Positions 1 through 11,918 are shown, counted from the stretch's first letter. The stretch is 64,000 bases of DNA from Coriolopsis trogii (GCA_020543525.1 JAHYIO010000036.1:1984001-2048000); one strand, 5' to 3'. The notes: a model not told the origin generated them from the letters alone. Made by a program: numbers and translations.

Positions 1-1003
1 TCCCCTACCCCCGACGTTAAGCCTCGAGCGACGTCCGACACGGCGAGCAGGGGGTCCCATTGTGGGGTTGGGGCACGACACTGGACGGAGGAAGGCTGTG
101 TAGCGGACGTAGCGCGCTCCGTTGCGATATTGAGGATGACAGGCGAAGTGGGCGCATCTGGCAGGCAAAGACGAATCCCAACGAGCCGTGCGTGGCCGAT
201 GCCAAACGTGGTTAGCCGGAGGGCAGTATGCGAAGATTGTTGGGAGGCGCAGGGAGACGGGAGGCGATCCATCTGGGTTCTCGCGGAGGCCCTGGATGTC
301 GCCCGACGCTAGGGCGGCTCGCGGACTCCTAACGCGCCCCCCACTGGTCCATGCGACGGTGTGGTCCGGAGACCGAAATATAGGCTGTCGACGGCGTGCG
401 ACCCCTCAGAGCCCGCCGCTCCTCTTCGCTCTGCTCACCGCTTGGCTGGTGTGCCACGTCCCGCCCTATCTTGCCAGGAGAGCGCATGTGGTTGTGCTGC
501 TAGGGGTGCCCCCTGTTCTGCCAGTGCCCGTGCAGGTCCTTGCCCTTCCCTCCCTCTCGGTCTCGACGTCCAGGACAGCGTTCTCGACAGGCACTGCTCC
601 TCGGGCCGTCCCTTGTTCATACAGAGCCCCGTATTGATCGCCGCTAGGTCAGAGGCCGATTGCAGACAGGGGTATTTCCCTGTTTTTCCGCCTCCCGGCC
701 CCATCGGTTTTCCACCTGCCCTGGCAAAGCCCAGTTGCTGATTGACCATTGACGCTGTCTGGCGTACCTCGTCCTACCCTCTGCATCGCTGGTGTCGACG
801 CTTCCTCTTTTCCCTTGACGGAGTGACTCGACATAGGTCGCAGGCTGGCTCTCGACGTCGCCCTCACATCCTAGCGAGCGCCTCCAGGTTTCGACAATCC
901 AGTCGATACCGGCCTTGCTACTCAATATCTCTGTGTAGTGCAAGTATGCAACAACGTGAGCAATCTGTTTCGCGTCTTCTGCGCGTCCTACTCACCTACA
1001 GCC
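1..1003. other. upstream region of the homeobox gene, no gene seen
   Basis: No reading frame here resembles a protein; the short ORFs overlap on both strands. The last 300 bases are pyrimidine-rich and probably hold the promoter and a long 5' leader for the homeobox gene that starts at 1004. Confidence 0.5.
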
Positions 1004-2770
1004 ATGGTAGCCCATGCCGCGGTTGAACGCACAACAAGCCCCAGAACGGCGCTTCCGCCACTGGCCCTGCGCGACCTCCCTCCGCTGACCCTCGTCCAAG
1101 AGGAGTCTGAATCAGCCGCGTCGTCTCCCCTCTCCGCTGCTCTTTCTCCCACCAATTCCGATGTCGTCTCCCCGACATCAGCCACTGTGTTCGATGCAAA
1201 GACGGGTAACCCTCACCTTCGACGCGCAATCTCCTGTGGTTCGTTGGCACACGGGGTCCAGAAGCAGAGGCGCAAGCGGTCGCGCGTCACCCCCGACCAA
1301 CTCACCAAGCTTGAAGCGTACTTTGCGGCGGACAACAGTCCGACATCGGCGAAGCGGAGGGAGATAGCGCAGGAGTTGGGCATGGACGAGAGGCAAACTC
1401 AGATTTGGTTTCAGAACAGGTGCGTGTCCTGCTCCATATAGAACCTCTATCTCCCCCATGTCTCAACGCCTGTGTCAAGGCGGGCGAAGGCCAAGTTGCA
1501 GCTCAAGTTGAAGGCTAGGCCAGTCGACAAACTCGAGCCCCCTCCAGAGAGTCCGCCTGAGTTGACCAGTGGATTTGACGTGGACATTCATGGTCTCATC
1601 CACGAGGACGAAGGTGCGTTCCTGGGTCTCAAGGCTTACGGTGTGTTCATGTGAATCTGGGCAGAGGTGATTGTCTTCCCTTGTACCGACCTGACAATCG
1701 GAACTTGGCGGCGCATGGCATCCGCTCAACATGACCTGATCGCATACACCTGCGATGGCAAGCGTGCCTTGACTTGGTTCATTCGTTCCGCTGGCCGCAG
1801 CTTCAAGATGGAGATTCTGTATGAACACATCCTCGAGGCGCGGTTCGTCAATGTGTCGCCTGGCGTTGGTTCGGCAACGTTCGTCCTGGAGCGTCCCCCG
1901 ACCTTCTACATGGAGAACCTCCTGGAACCCACCCTCGGCGAGGAGTCCGCCCGCTACTGGCAGGTATGCGGTGACTGGACCGAAGGAATGCAAGGAACCA
2001 CGCAACTGCGGCATTGCCTGGTTGGGCCTGCCTACCAACTGTCGTCACTCGTTAACATTATCACTTCGTCGGGAGTGTCCTCCGAAATTCCCCTCTACAC
2101 ACCGACACCGTCCGTCTCAGACGCAGGCTCTTCTCCAGAGGTCTATACACGCTCCTTAAACTCCCCGATTGAACAGATGCATACCTCGTCCCTCGTGTTG
2201 AGGCGTCCTAGCTCCCTGAGCAGCCTCCGGATGCTCCATCATCCCTCTATAGAGCGTTTGAGGCCCCGGACTAGCGTCCCACACTTCCACTCTCCTCTTT
2301 CGAGCACTTCGACGCCCAACTCGCCATTTGCTCAGAGCGACGGCTCTGTGTCCACTTCCCCCACCACCCTCTACGGAAGCGACCAGCAGCACCAGTATAT
2401 GCGGCATAGTGCCACAGGTACACCAGACCAGCTCACGCAGCTCCCGTTGGCTATGCCTACTTTGCCCCGGCCCTCCATGTACCCCGAGTACCGTCCTCCG
2501 ACATCGCGCTCGGCGTCGCCGTACGATTGCGCCAGCGAGCCGCCCCAGAGTGCAGCATCGACTCCCGGTTACTTCGAGATATCCCCGTTTCATCCCACCA
2601 ATGGTCCATGGGCGAACGCTCCCGTCGGAGCTGTCTACAGGCCGGAAGGTCAGATCCTTGTGCCGCGCAATACTATCGCGGAGGAGCCGCCCCAAGAGTC
2701 GTACCACCCGTACCCACACGGGCTCCAGGGACCCCCGAACCCGTACCCGTACGAACAGGGTGGGGTCTAA
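1004..2770 (+). CDS. homeobox transcription factor
   Basis: This is a sequence-specific DNA-binding protein of about 551 residues in three exons (1004-1419, 1480-1613, 1665-2770). The homeodomain lies at about residues 87-146. It starts with the basic arm KQRRKRSRVTP and ends in recognition helix 3 with WFQNRRAK. Intron 1 splits the first Arg codon after WFQN, and the flanking frames join exactly. After the homeodomain comes a segment containing FPCTDLTIGTWRR and DLIAYTCDGKRALTWFI. I associate this segment with fungal homeobox regulators of the Phx1/Pah1 group; that assignment is from memory. The C-terminal half is Ser/Pro/Tyr-rich and disordered. The ATG at 1004 has a good context (gccATGG). 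Homeobox regulators in Agaricomycetes can control dikaryon growth and fruiting, but nothing in the sequence shows which role this one has. Confidence 0.88.
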
Positions 2771-3510
2771 GGCTGCCTCGTAACCGCGTAATTATTGGAC
2801 TAATTGCTGTTGTCTCGTCTCTTCTGACCTTCATACATCGTGGCCACGTTTCTTCTCGTTCCTTGCCTGTCGCTTTTCGGTATCATATGTCGTTCTTTGC
2901 TCTCGTATTCGAAATCGTGTCCACGGCTTTGTTTCGCATTGACTCATCCGTCCATGGCTACGGTTCTACTCGCAGCGCGCCCGGGTGCAGCGCACGCGAT
3001 TCTGTCACTCGGACTACATGTCATCTATCATCACACTTCTTGGTTTACCCCACATTGTCTCCCTACGGGTTGTTCATCTCCGTCCTCATCTCGTCCTATC
3101 TCACTTTCCATGAGCATCCCCTCCATTATCACTATCACATATGTGTAGCACTAGATATATATGCACCATTCCATGTGTGAATAGTGTCGCATAATCTTGC
3201 TCGTTCTCGTGTTCATACTTCGCCTTGCATCTCATCTGTCACCCCGCCCCACTACTCCCGCATCTTTCCCTTGCCCACCTACCATCCCGCATATCCTCTA
3301 CCTTACTCCCGTGTATCCATCGTAGTGCATAGGTACATGCCCCTCGGACTCAAAATATGGTAACTCATGGTCATTTCTCCTCTTCATAACCTGTGTGTCT
3401 TCGTCTCGTCAAGTCGTCTGAACAAGCAACCACAGCAGAGATAGAGGAAGGCAATTCCACGCTATGTAATACACTGTTTGGATTCCGTGTCCGTACTCAA
3501 GGTCCAACCC
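2771..3510. other. convergent intergenic region
   Basis: This 740-bp stretch lies between the convergent 3' ends of the homeobox gene and the ARPC2 gene. It is CT-rich with no convincing coding frame and probably contains both 3' UTRs. Confidence 0.5.
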
Positions 3511-4706
3511 TCATCGCATCATCGATCGGCCACTGAAGCATGATCAGCATTGGCTGATACTCATCTAATAAGCTGATAGATCACTCACGAAGCAGTCTTC
3601 CTGTCCGCAGTGGTCTGCTCCCCCTTCGCGCGGTTGAGCACCTTCTGGAACTCGCTGACACGGTGACGCATGCGCGAGTGCATGTACGCCTTCGAACACT
3701 TGATATGGTAATGGAGGTAATCACGGAAGAGTTGGATGTGCGTGATCGTCGAGTTTGCGACGGCCTGATTGGCAAAGTGGCGGGGGAAGAGAACGAAGGT
3801 GACATAGCCGACATCCTCGGAGTCTTGGAGCCCGGGCAGATGCCTGATTTCGAGAGGTGCCTCGCGGGTCGTGTAAAGGACTTGTGGGGCGGCTTGGATA
3901 GTCGGTAACCGTCGGGCGTCGACAAATTCCTGGGGAGTGGTGTCCAATTATGAGGTGATGGGATGGGCGAAGATGAGTAGATAGCGGACGGACCTGCAAG
4001 AAGACCTTTCCGAACACGCGGTCGGTCTCTTCCCGGAACATTGTGGAGAAGATGACAGTGACACGGTCGGAGGAGGCTTGCACGTAGATGACTTCTTCGT
4101 CGCGGTAGTGGAGGGCCATCAGGTCGCCTTGGCCGCTGCCTGATGCCTCCAGCTGCTTCTGGGCCTGGAAGCCAAGCTCAAATGGTGCAGCGAGCGCATT
4201 TCGTTTCAACATTGCCAGAGACTTGATGAAAGCGTCGCGTTCCTCTGACGCAGGTCTGGGTGATGTGGTTATAGGAACCGTGTGTAGACGTACTCACCGC
4301 CTTCTGCTGGTAGTTGCTCGAGATCAATCTCCAGACTGACATTGTAGTCGTTCTCCGGTGCCGCCATGAGTAGAGAACCATACTCTCGCTGCAAGATGTC
4401 GTTGACACCATAACGGACCAGCTCGTCCCAGCAGCGGATGTTCATTGATAGTACAAGTGCGGTCTTGCGATCCGGGGTAGACAAGCGGAAGCGGACGCCA
4501 TCGAAGTCAACAAACTGGACATCAAGTGAGGATGGCCTGTGCAATTCGTATCTCCGATGAACAATGGGTGCGGGTACGGACAGAGATGTACATACTTGAT
4601 CGCCTTCTCAGCGACGGTGGTCTGAATGATGTAGTTGTGGGGCTGCAGCAAATTAAGACAACATTGGACTTCAAAGAATGTAGTCGCGCACCTCTAGAAG
4701 AATCAT
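3511..4706 (-). CDS. ARPC2: Arp2/3 complex subunit 2 (p34-Arc)
   Basis: ARPC2 is a core subunit of the Arp2/3 complex, which nucleates branched actin at endocytic patches. I read six exons: 4692-4706, 4596-4642, 4298-4536, 3994-4244, 3589-3929 and 3511-3532. They give 304 residues, close to the family length of about 300. The first exon encodes only MILLE, which equals the N-terminus of animal ARPC2. Family hallmarks are [49 protein letters not shown] and [20 protein letters not shown]. Simple translation of exon 5 stops right after KTAS, but a good donor (gtgagt) overlaps that stop. A 22-nt last exon then gives the expected GR-containing tail. The gene shares a short divergent promoter with eIF4B. 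Confidence 0.95.
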
Positions 4707-4963
4707 GATGTATTATGAATGCGAGCAAGCCGGCGGAAGAGGCGTGAATGTCGTTGGGAGTAGCGTGCAGGCTACTTACTGGCCGCTGCCGCTGCCGCAG
4801 GTGGTCGGGAGTCCCGTGACGCGTGAGAAAAGCTACAATCTTGGTCAAGTCGATGAGCTTCATCTGAGAAATATTCCCCCGTCTGACTACTCTCCAGTCG
4901 CCTCGTTCTTGCCGCTTCCAATCGCACAGCATCCGCACGACCTGCAAGAGAAACGCAACCAAA
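4707..4963. promoter_or_regulatory. bidirectional promoter between ARPC2 and eIF4B
   Basis: Only 257 bp separate the two divergent start codons, so both genes must be transcribed from this interval. No TATA box stands out. The inference rests on gene orientation alone. Confidence 0.5.
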
Positions 4964-6866
4964 ATGCGTATGTGCACCTACTGATGACCTCGAACCATGC
5001 TCATCCACTGCATCTACTACAGCGCCGAAGAAAGCACAAAAGATGTCCCTGAACGAGTTCCTGGGCGATGATGGTGCGTCCAAGGACCTCTAATACTGCA
5101 GCTACAGCTCATTGATTGTGATGTTTAGCCTTAGGATCATGGGCGGACGAGATGGATTCTCTCCCTACAGCTCGTGAGCGCGAAGCGGCTATACATGCAA
5201 ACTAGTGATGGTTCTGACTCTCCTCTAGCCGCTGCGAGGGCAGACGATGGGTTGGGAGGCCGTGGTCGCGGCAACGATTTCCTCTCTTCTCGTTGTGAGT
5301 ATCGTCGAAGTGCACAATGCATGCAGATCGCTCACTGCATGGTTTAGCCGATCGCACTGGTCCCATGCGTGAAGACCTTCCCCTCCCGACCGAACCTCCC
5401 TTCACGGCCTTCGTTGGTAACTTGGCCTTCGATATAAATGAGCAAGAGCTAGAAGAATTCTTTGGTCCCGGCAAAGTACGTCTGTCTCTTGATATCGTCG
5501 GCATTCATCCCTCAACTATCCTCGCATAGACCAAGTCCGTCAAAATCATCAAAGACAGAGATGACAAGCCGAAAGGTTTCGGCTATGTCGAATTCAACGA
5601 CCTCGATGCACTGAAGGAGGCCATCTCAAAATCTGGCACTGTGAGTAAGCCAATACGATTGCCTGAATTACCATCATGACATCTGTCCAGTCGCTTGCCG
5701 GACGCGGCATTCGAGTCAGTGTTGCCGAACCTCGTATGTCTATTCTTTTCGCTCCCTTGATACTCGCTTGCTGAAGCCAGTATAGCCAAGGAACGGTCTG
5801 GCTTTGGGGGCAGTGGTGGTTTCGACGACGATAAGTTCGCAGGACCCTGGCGCAGGGATGGTCCTCTTCCAGATCAATCCAGTGACGGCCCTCGGCGGCG
5901 GTACGACAGTACTGCTCGTGAGCCTGCCCCGCCCTCCATGTCTGACAATGCATCCGACTGGCGCTCCTCTCGTGCTCCCGCACGTACCTCGACTCTCTCG
6001 TCCCAGGACTCTGAAGGTGGGTTCAGGCGAAGGGGACCTGGCTCGCGTGAACCTGCGCCTTCGGGGCCCGCGGACACCGAAGATGTCTGGCAGCGGGGCA
6101 CGAAGCTTCGTCCCAGTGCACCTCCGGAGGCCAGCGAGCGGTCTGGCAGCCGGTTCGGTAGCATGCGGAGAAACGAGGGTGGACCTGTCCCTGCTGCCGC
6201 CGGCTCAGCTGTTGTTGAGGAGAGTGATTGGAGACGGCCACGGACGATTTCCAGAAATTCGACTTCACGTATGTTCTCTATCCCGTCGAAGTTCATACCG
6301 TTATTCATCGTGTCCTTTAGCTAACAGCTCGACGCCGCCCACCCCACACATGGGGAGACGTAAGCTTGAGCTCCTCCCTCGGTCTTCTTCTGGGTCTGCT
6401 GCCCCATCTCCCCTTGCCTCCCCTAACCCCTCCACCGCTGGCGCTAAAGCCAATCCTTTCGGTGCCGCGAAGTGAGTGTTCAAGTGGCAATCTTAGACCC
6501 TGTTATTGAATGGCGCCCGAAAATAGGCCCGTTGACGTGACAGCACGGGAAGCCGAAGTCGAGCAGAAAATCGAGCGCGAGCGCGAGGAAGTGCGCGAGA
6601 AAGTTGCGCACTCGCATGCACCGATGTCACGCACGTCTTCCCGGACAGGCTCCCAGCGTCCTACCCCGCCGGCTTCCACTGCCCAGAGCCCTACTACGCC
6701 TCACTCCGAACCGCACAAGCTGCCGGTTGCCAATGTACGGCCATCGTTCAGTTTCGCCAACGCAGCGGCAGGCAGGAAGGACTCCCAGGAAAGCATGGGC
6801 AAGGACGACGTTGCGACGATCACTGAGAAGATCGACGAGGTCGAGCTGGAGTCGTCAGACCAGTGA
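4964..6866 (+). CDS. translation initiation factor eIF4B
   Basis: eIF4B is an RNA-binding factor that stimulates the eIF4A helicase during 43S recruitment. The gene has about ten exons and encodes about 470 residues. Exon 1 is only four bases (4964-4967, ATGC). Joined to exon 2 at 5023 it gives MPPKKAQKMSLNEFLGDD, followed by the SWADEMDSLP motif typical of fungal eIF4B. A single RRM lies at about residues 78-152, with RNP2 FVGNLAF and RNP1 KGFGYVEF. Next is an Arg/Asp/Gly-rich stretch (FGGSGGFDDD, PWRRDGPLP), then a Ser/Pro-rich region. Near the C-terminus an NPFGAAK motif precedes the charged helix EAEVEQKIEREREEV. All of these match the layout of S. pombe Sce3 and other fungal eIF4B proteins. 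Confidence 0.93.
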
Positions 6867-7212
6867 GAGACGTATACTGTTGAGATTCATTTCACCGGAG
6901 CACGGTCTTAATTGTTGACCTTGGCCCGTACGAGAAAGTGTGAGGCTTCCCAATGCTGTGATCTGTTATCCTCTTCGTTGTTGTGCATGTTTATCTTATG
7001 TGTTTCAATATGTGGATACGATTCACCCTAGTAGTCGCATCCTATGTTTCTTGGCCCACTAGTACCAGTAGATTACACAGGCTCAGGTGATCTCGAGGCT
7101 GCACGTGTAAATCTTATATCTTGCATGATTTTCTTGTCCACATCACACCACAGATCCGCATCATGGCAATATGTGATCGTAGAAAGCCTACAACATACAA
7201 GAAGTCGTACAC
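6867..7212. other. convergent intergenic region
   Basis: Probable 3' UTRs of eIF4B and RPS20, 346 bp long and AT-richer than the flanking coding DNA. I see no coding frame. Confidence 0.5.
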
Positions 7213-7772
7213 TCAAGCGGAGATAGTAACCTCGACCTCGACGCCCGGCTCGAGGCTGATGCTGGTCTGTGTGTGCATTGTGAACACGAGTGGGTGAATA
7301 ATCGTACCAATGAACTCACAATCTGCTTGACGATCTCGCTGGAGGAGTGGAGGTCGATCAAACGCTTGTGGATCTTAAGCTCGTAACGGTCCCAGGTCTT
7401 CGAACCCTCACCGCAAGGCTGCACAAGAAGGGTTCTAAATACCTGCCTGAAATCACAAATGCAAACTACTCACCGACTTGCGGGTCGTGACCTTGAGGAC
7501 CTTGGTGGGAAGACGGACGGGGCCCTTCACGCGGAGCTGCTTGTCCTTTGCCCGGTTGATCAAGTCCGCCGAGACTGTGACCGCCATCAGCCTCGTTCTC
7601 CTTCTTTCTGGCAGATTCAAAATATTGGTGGAGACAGATATGAGGACGTACACTTCTCGAGGTTCTTGACGTTGCTGCTCGTGAGCGTGATGCGGATTTT
7701 GTGAATCTTGGCGGCGGGCACGGGGGCACCGGTCGCGTCGTATTCCTTTTCACCCTTAGCGACGTAACTCAT
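7213..7772 (-). CDS. RPS20: 40S ribosomal protein S20 (uS10)
   Basis: This is a small-subunit protein of the 40S head, about 117 residues, encoded by four exons. The start [12 protein letters not shown] is followed by the conserved [19 protein letters not shown]. The next blocks are [63 protein letters not shown], and the C-terminal [12 protein letters not shown]. Exon 1 probably ends AAGT before the strong donor gtacgt. That places Phe-Ser where most eukaryotes have Val-Cys just before the ADLI motif. Every other block fits the family closely. The gene is divergent from the Yju2-family gene across 298 bp. Confidence 0.95.
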
Positions 7773-8070
7773 CCTGAATTCTTGGCGGGAGAGTCAGAAG
7801 GTGACTGTGGATGAGTTGCGGTGAGTTGAATGGGTCTGAACAGCACACGGCGGGGGCGAATACCTGAGGGCGAGTTCTGTTGATAGTACAGAAAAATAAG
7901 GTTTGGCCTGCATGGCGCAGTGAAGTAGCTGTCGGGAGTTGCCGAGACGAGTATTCTGGTTTATTATTATTTCAATGACAAGCCCTTGTCAGGGTCGAGT
8001 TACATGCCAGTTTACTACCCTACCTTCCGACCACCACTGTCTCGATTGGCTCAGCGATCGCTGCATTACT

Positions 8071-9348
8071 ATGCAAGGTCAGTAGCCCTCCGCACTCGTA
8101 CAGCATATTTCATCATCCAACATACTGAAGTTTGGACCAGGATTCAACAAATACTATCCGCCGGATTATGACCCGGAGAAACACAGTAGTCTTAATGCCT
8201 ACAGAGGTGAGCACGGACGTTGCTAGAAAGTAAAGGGTGGATCTGACCCACACTGTCCAGGCAAGCATGCCTTGGGTGACCGAGCGCGCAAGTTGGACAA
8301 GGGTATCCTGATAGTCCGCTTCGAATTGCCGTTCAATATTTGGTGGTGAGTCCTCATGTGATGGCCATTCCATTCCCAAGCTCTCTCTAAGCATCCGGTG
8401 CAGCGGAACATGCAACAACCACATCGGCATGGGCGTTCGGTACAATGCAGAGAAGAAGAAGATTGGCAACTACTACTCGACACCCATCTACTCCTTCCGG
8501 TGCAAGTGTCACCTATGCGACGGCTGGTTTGAGATCCAGACGGACCCAAAGGTGAGTGCGCATGACCACCAGGTTGCCTGGTGGAATACTCATTCAATCA
8601 ATCGCCACACAAGAATACACGATATGTTGTTGTTGAGGGTGCAAGACAGAAAGACGAAGAATGGGACCCAGCCGAGAATGGTGGCTTCGCGGTGCACGGT
8701 ACGTCCTCTGCCTCGCCTCGTCCTCCTGCGCAAGCGATTGACTAGAATGAACATGTCCATACAGAAACGGATCCTGATGTGGGCCCAGTTGACCCGCTTG
8801 CCGCACTCGAGAAGTCGACGGAGGCGCAGAACCATATGAACAACGTCCAGATCCCGCGCATCGAGGCCCTCCAGAACCTTTCGGATCACTATAGCTCCGA
8901 TCCCTATGCTCACTCTCTGCGCGTACGAAAACGGTTTCGGGAGCAAAAGAAGATCGAGAAGGCGCGTGAAGAGGCGGATGAGGCCATCAAGAGCAATTAT
9001 GGCCTACCCGAGCAGCTCGCGCTCTCCGCCGAGGACGACGAAAGCCGTGCGAGGGCTAAGGAAGCTTGGGAACAGGGTCGGCAAGCTTTAGAAGAGCGAG
9101 AGAGTGCGAAGCGACGCAAGATAGGAGCGGAAATCAGCGTCATCCCTCGCCCCTCCTCGTCGAAAGCGATCGGTGGAACTCATTCAGGGCGTGCAGGTAG
9201 CAATGGTGGCAAGGACCCGGTGAGCGCGCTGCGTGCCAAAATTCTTGGCAACACCGCGAGACAGAGCATGTCATCATCGTTGGGTGGGATGGGCCGCATG
9301 AAGCCTCACGAAGTCAAGGGACCTGGGATGCTGATCAAACGGACTTAA
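8071..9348 (+). CDS. Yju2/CWC16-family splicing factor (CCDC130-like)
   Basis: Members of this family bind the catalytic spliceosome. The first exon is seven bases (8071-8077), and joined to exon 2 it gives MQGFNKYYPPDYDPEKH, the signature start of the CCDC130/Saf4 branch. Then follow the family core RARKLDKGILIVRFELPFNIWC, the zinc-binding cysteines of WCGTC and RCKCHLC, and the diagnostic GMGVRYNAEKKKIGNYYSTPIY. After these comes FEIQTDPKNTRYVVVEGA. The C-terminal half is a charged helical region (KRFREQKKIEKAREEADEA) ending GPGMLIKRT. One intron falls within the first zinc-site cysteine codon (WC). The predicted length of about 330 residues suits the family. Confidence 0.93.
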
Positions 9349-9683
9349 GCTATCCTATGTTTTGGGTTTGGATTTACTCTAGCATGCGAGGTGGATTTAT
9401 ACGTATTGTAGCATAGGTCGTGTGATGTTATTCTCAGTTCGTGTACCAGTATAAATCATGCAGTACTTGAACCATTCGTAACTTCACAACATCAGCATTG
9501 ACGGATGCTTGGAACCAGGCACATCTGTGCATGTGAGCTCGAGGTCATAGCGTAAGCTCGTGCGAAAACCATCGACAATCCAATCTGGCATCTCTCACTC
9601 GTGAGTCATGACTCATCTGCATACGGGATCTCGTACTGATACAGTCATACTAACATTGCCGGACTCATTCAGGCATCATCCTC
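9349..9683. other. intergenic region between tandem genes
   Basis: 335 bp between the splicing-factor gene and the metallochaperone gene. It should hold a 3' UTR and a promoter. I see no coding frame and no clear TATA box. Confidence 0.4.
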
Positions 9684-11075
9684 ATGCCTTCCGGATCCAA
9701 GAACATACCCATCACGGTCTTCACAGGTTTCCTGGGGGCTGGGAAAACGTCCATCATCCTCTCTTTGCTACCTAAGCTGCCGAAGGATTATAAAGTCGTC
9801 TTGCTCAAGAATGAGTTTGGCGATGTCGAAGGTTAGCCTGATGATGTTATTAATGTATGCCAATATGTGCGTTAACTGCGATGCAGTTGATAGTCAGTTG
9901 GCGAAGCAGTCGAGCTTGGCCGCGGTCAGCGAAATCCTGAATGGCTGCATGTAAGGTCTTTGTTGGGAGAAGACACCATGACATGCCCTTGAACGCACAC
10001 TGACTCTTGCCTTCTAGGTGCTGCGTTCTCGTCGGGCAGATGAAGACTGCACTTCTCGAGATACGAGGTCGGCTCCTTGCGTTCACCGGCAGTGAACCAT
10101 TCTAACGGTGGGATCGTGGCACAGAAAAGTACTGCCCGGACCGAATTTTCATCGAATGCTCGTAAGTAAACCGTCGACCCGCATACCTCCTATGCCCCAT
10201 TTCGTTGATCGCTGAGGTACTTCTGCTGCAGCGGTTCCGCCTTTCCTGCAACCCTGGCTTTCCAGATCCGCGAACTCGAGCGCGAAACGGAGAACGACCT
10301 GAAGCTGGATGCGATAGTCACCGTGATCGACGCGGAGAACTTCACAGGCTATGAAGACACTTCACCAACGGCCAAGATGCAAGCGAGCTACACCGACGTG
10401 ATATTGATCGTACGTCTCTTCTTGCAGTCGTTTAGGTCCCGCGGCAAAGTAGAGCTGACGGATTGTCATGGTATATAGAACAAATGGGAACACGTATCCG
10501 AACGCCAGCTTGATATACTCATCGACCACTTAAACACTCTCAACGATACCACACCAAAGATCAAATGCAAGGGACGAGACGGAGTCGATCCCAACGTCGT
10601 CATGGGGTTGGACTCCAAACTATTCCAGCTTGGCAGCACAGAACCTCTTATGGACGCCCATCACCACGACGAGGTGGAGACGGTGACGATTTACAAGGGT
10701 TATGCGCCGCCCGGTGCAGATAGCACCTGCGAGCATCGAGAACACACGAAGTGCTCACACACCCACCACGGCTCCGATTCCCGGGATCCCGTTGCGGAAG
10801 ATGAGGGTTCGTGTTTGAGCCACGAGCAGCTTATCGGGGCTCTCGGGTCGCTTTCTAAGGAGACGGTCTGGAGAGTGAAGGGGTTTGTCAGGTTGGAGAG
10901 CGGCCATCATATATTGAACTGGGCGTTCGGGAGGCACGAGCTCAGGCCGATGGGCGTGGCTGCGGTTCCGCGAAACACGGGAAGCGTGACGCTGACCGTT
11001 ATGGGAGAGCGGGGCGAAGTGAAACGAGCGGCCAGAAAGCTGGCGGACAAGCTGAATGCCACGCTCAAGACATAG
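9684..11075 (+). CDS. COG0523-family GTPase, ZNG1/CobW-like metallochaperone
   Basis: This is a G3E-family P-loop GTPase; eukaryotic ZNG1 proteins deliver zinc to methionine aminopeptidase. Visible motifs are Walker A GFLGAGKT near residue 15, the metal-binding C-x-C-C motif in NGCMCC, Walker B-like RIFIECSG, and a base-recognition motif read as NKWE. There are about five short introns, and I estimate nearly 390 residues. The C-terminal CobW_C domain (VWRVKGFVRLESGHHILNWAFGRHEL) is in one long exon. Between the G domain and the C-terminal domain is a His/Cys-rich linker (DAHHHDE, then CEHREHTKCSHTHH), a plausible metal buffer. Which metal it carries, and to which client, is inference. I do not see the CPELVP-type N-terminal motif of animal ZNG1. 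Confidence 0.88.
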
Positions 11076-11918
11076 GATTTGTACAGAAATGGAGACTTGC
11101 TTTCACAGACTAGCGGGTAGGGCGGGTGGCTGCGCTGCCAGATCATGCTTCAAGTATCTGTGCGATCCTGGCGGAGCTTACTGGTGTTGTATGACTATTA
11201 AGGTGCTCAGCCTCCGATGTTCATGCGTTACGGGGCAAAACCGACAAGTCGGTCCATCGCTGCTGAGCGATGATCTTGGGGATGCCGAAGGTACGTGTAG
11301 AGTTACTTGTTGAAGTTGAAGGGGATTTGGGGGCATGGGAGGCGCCGGCAGGGGTCTTGTGGCAGTGCCAAGGTAAGTGGTGGATCTGTGCCTGGTCAGC
11401 GGGCTTCTCTCGCTAGTAGCTACTGACTACCATGTGAGTGCTCAACTACTCGGACTCTCAAACATACAAACTCAGTCCACTCGCTTTGTCAGTCCTCGTA
11501 GCAACACAAGTACATTCAAATTGCAAATTGTCTGTACTCCGCCTCCTAGGGCTTCTGTCTCCAACTCACCGTCAATTGTAGGACATACACCTCGGTCCAT
11601 CTCCGAGGTTTCATTACTGATAGATGACTACGGGGAGTGATGCGTTGCTCTACATGCGATCACCATCTTCGAGCACACTCACGCAAAGCCCCGGCACGGA
11701 GACTGACTCATAAGCTCCATTGCAGGGCGGGACGTCTAACTGAATCCGCGCAGTGCGTCTAGCGGTTTATCCGGAACACATCCCGCGCCGGTAAGTGAGC
11801 AAAGTGAACAAGCCCTTCGGCCATCGGCCTGCAATGTGGGTCCTGACTAACATCTGAACCTTTATCATCCGCGGGTGGTAGCCAATGTCTATCCGTGATC
11901 CCCTCCTTCACTCCTGTC
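11076..11918. other. intergenic region, no gene seen
   Basis: 843 bp upstream of the MFS gene. The ORFs are short and show no family resemblance. It probably contains the 3' UTR of the metallochaperone gene and the promoter of the transporter. Confidence 0.45.

Noticed and set aside
2156..2719. 187-codon minus-strand ORF
   Set aside because: Mirror of the Ser/Pro-rich tail of the homeobox protein.
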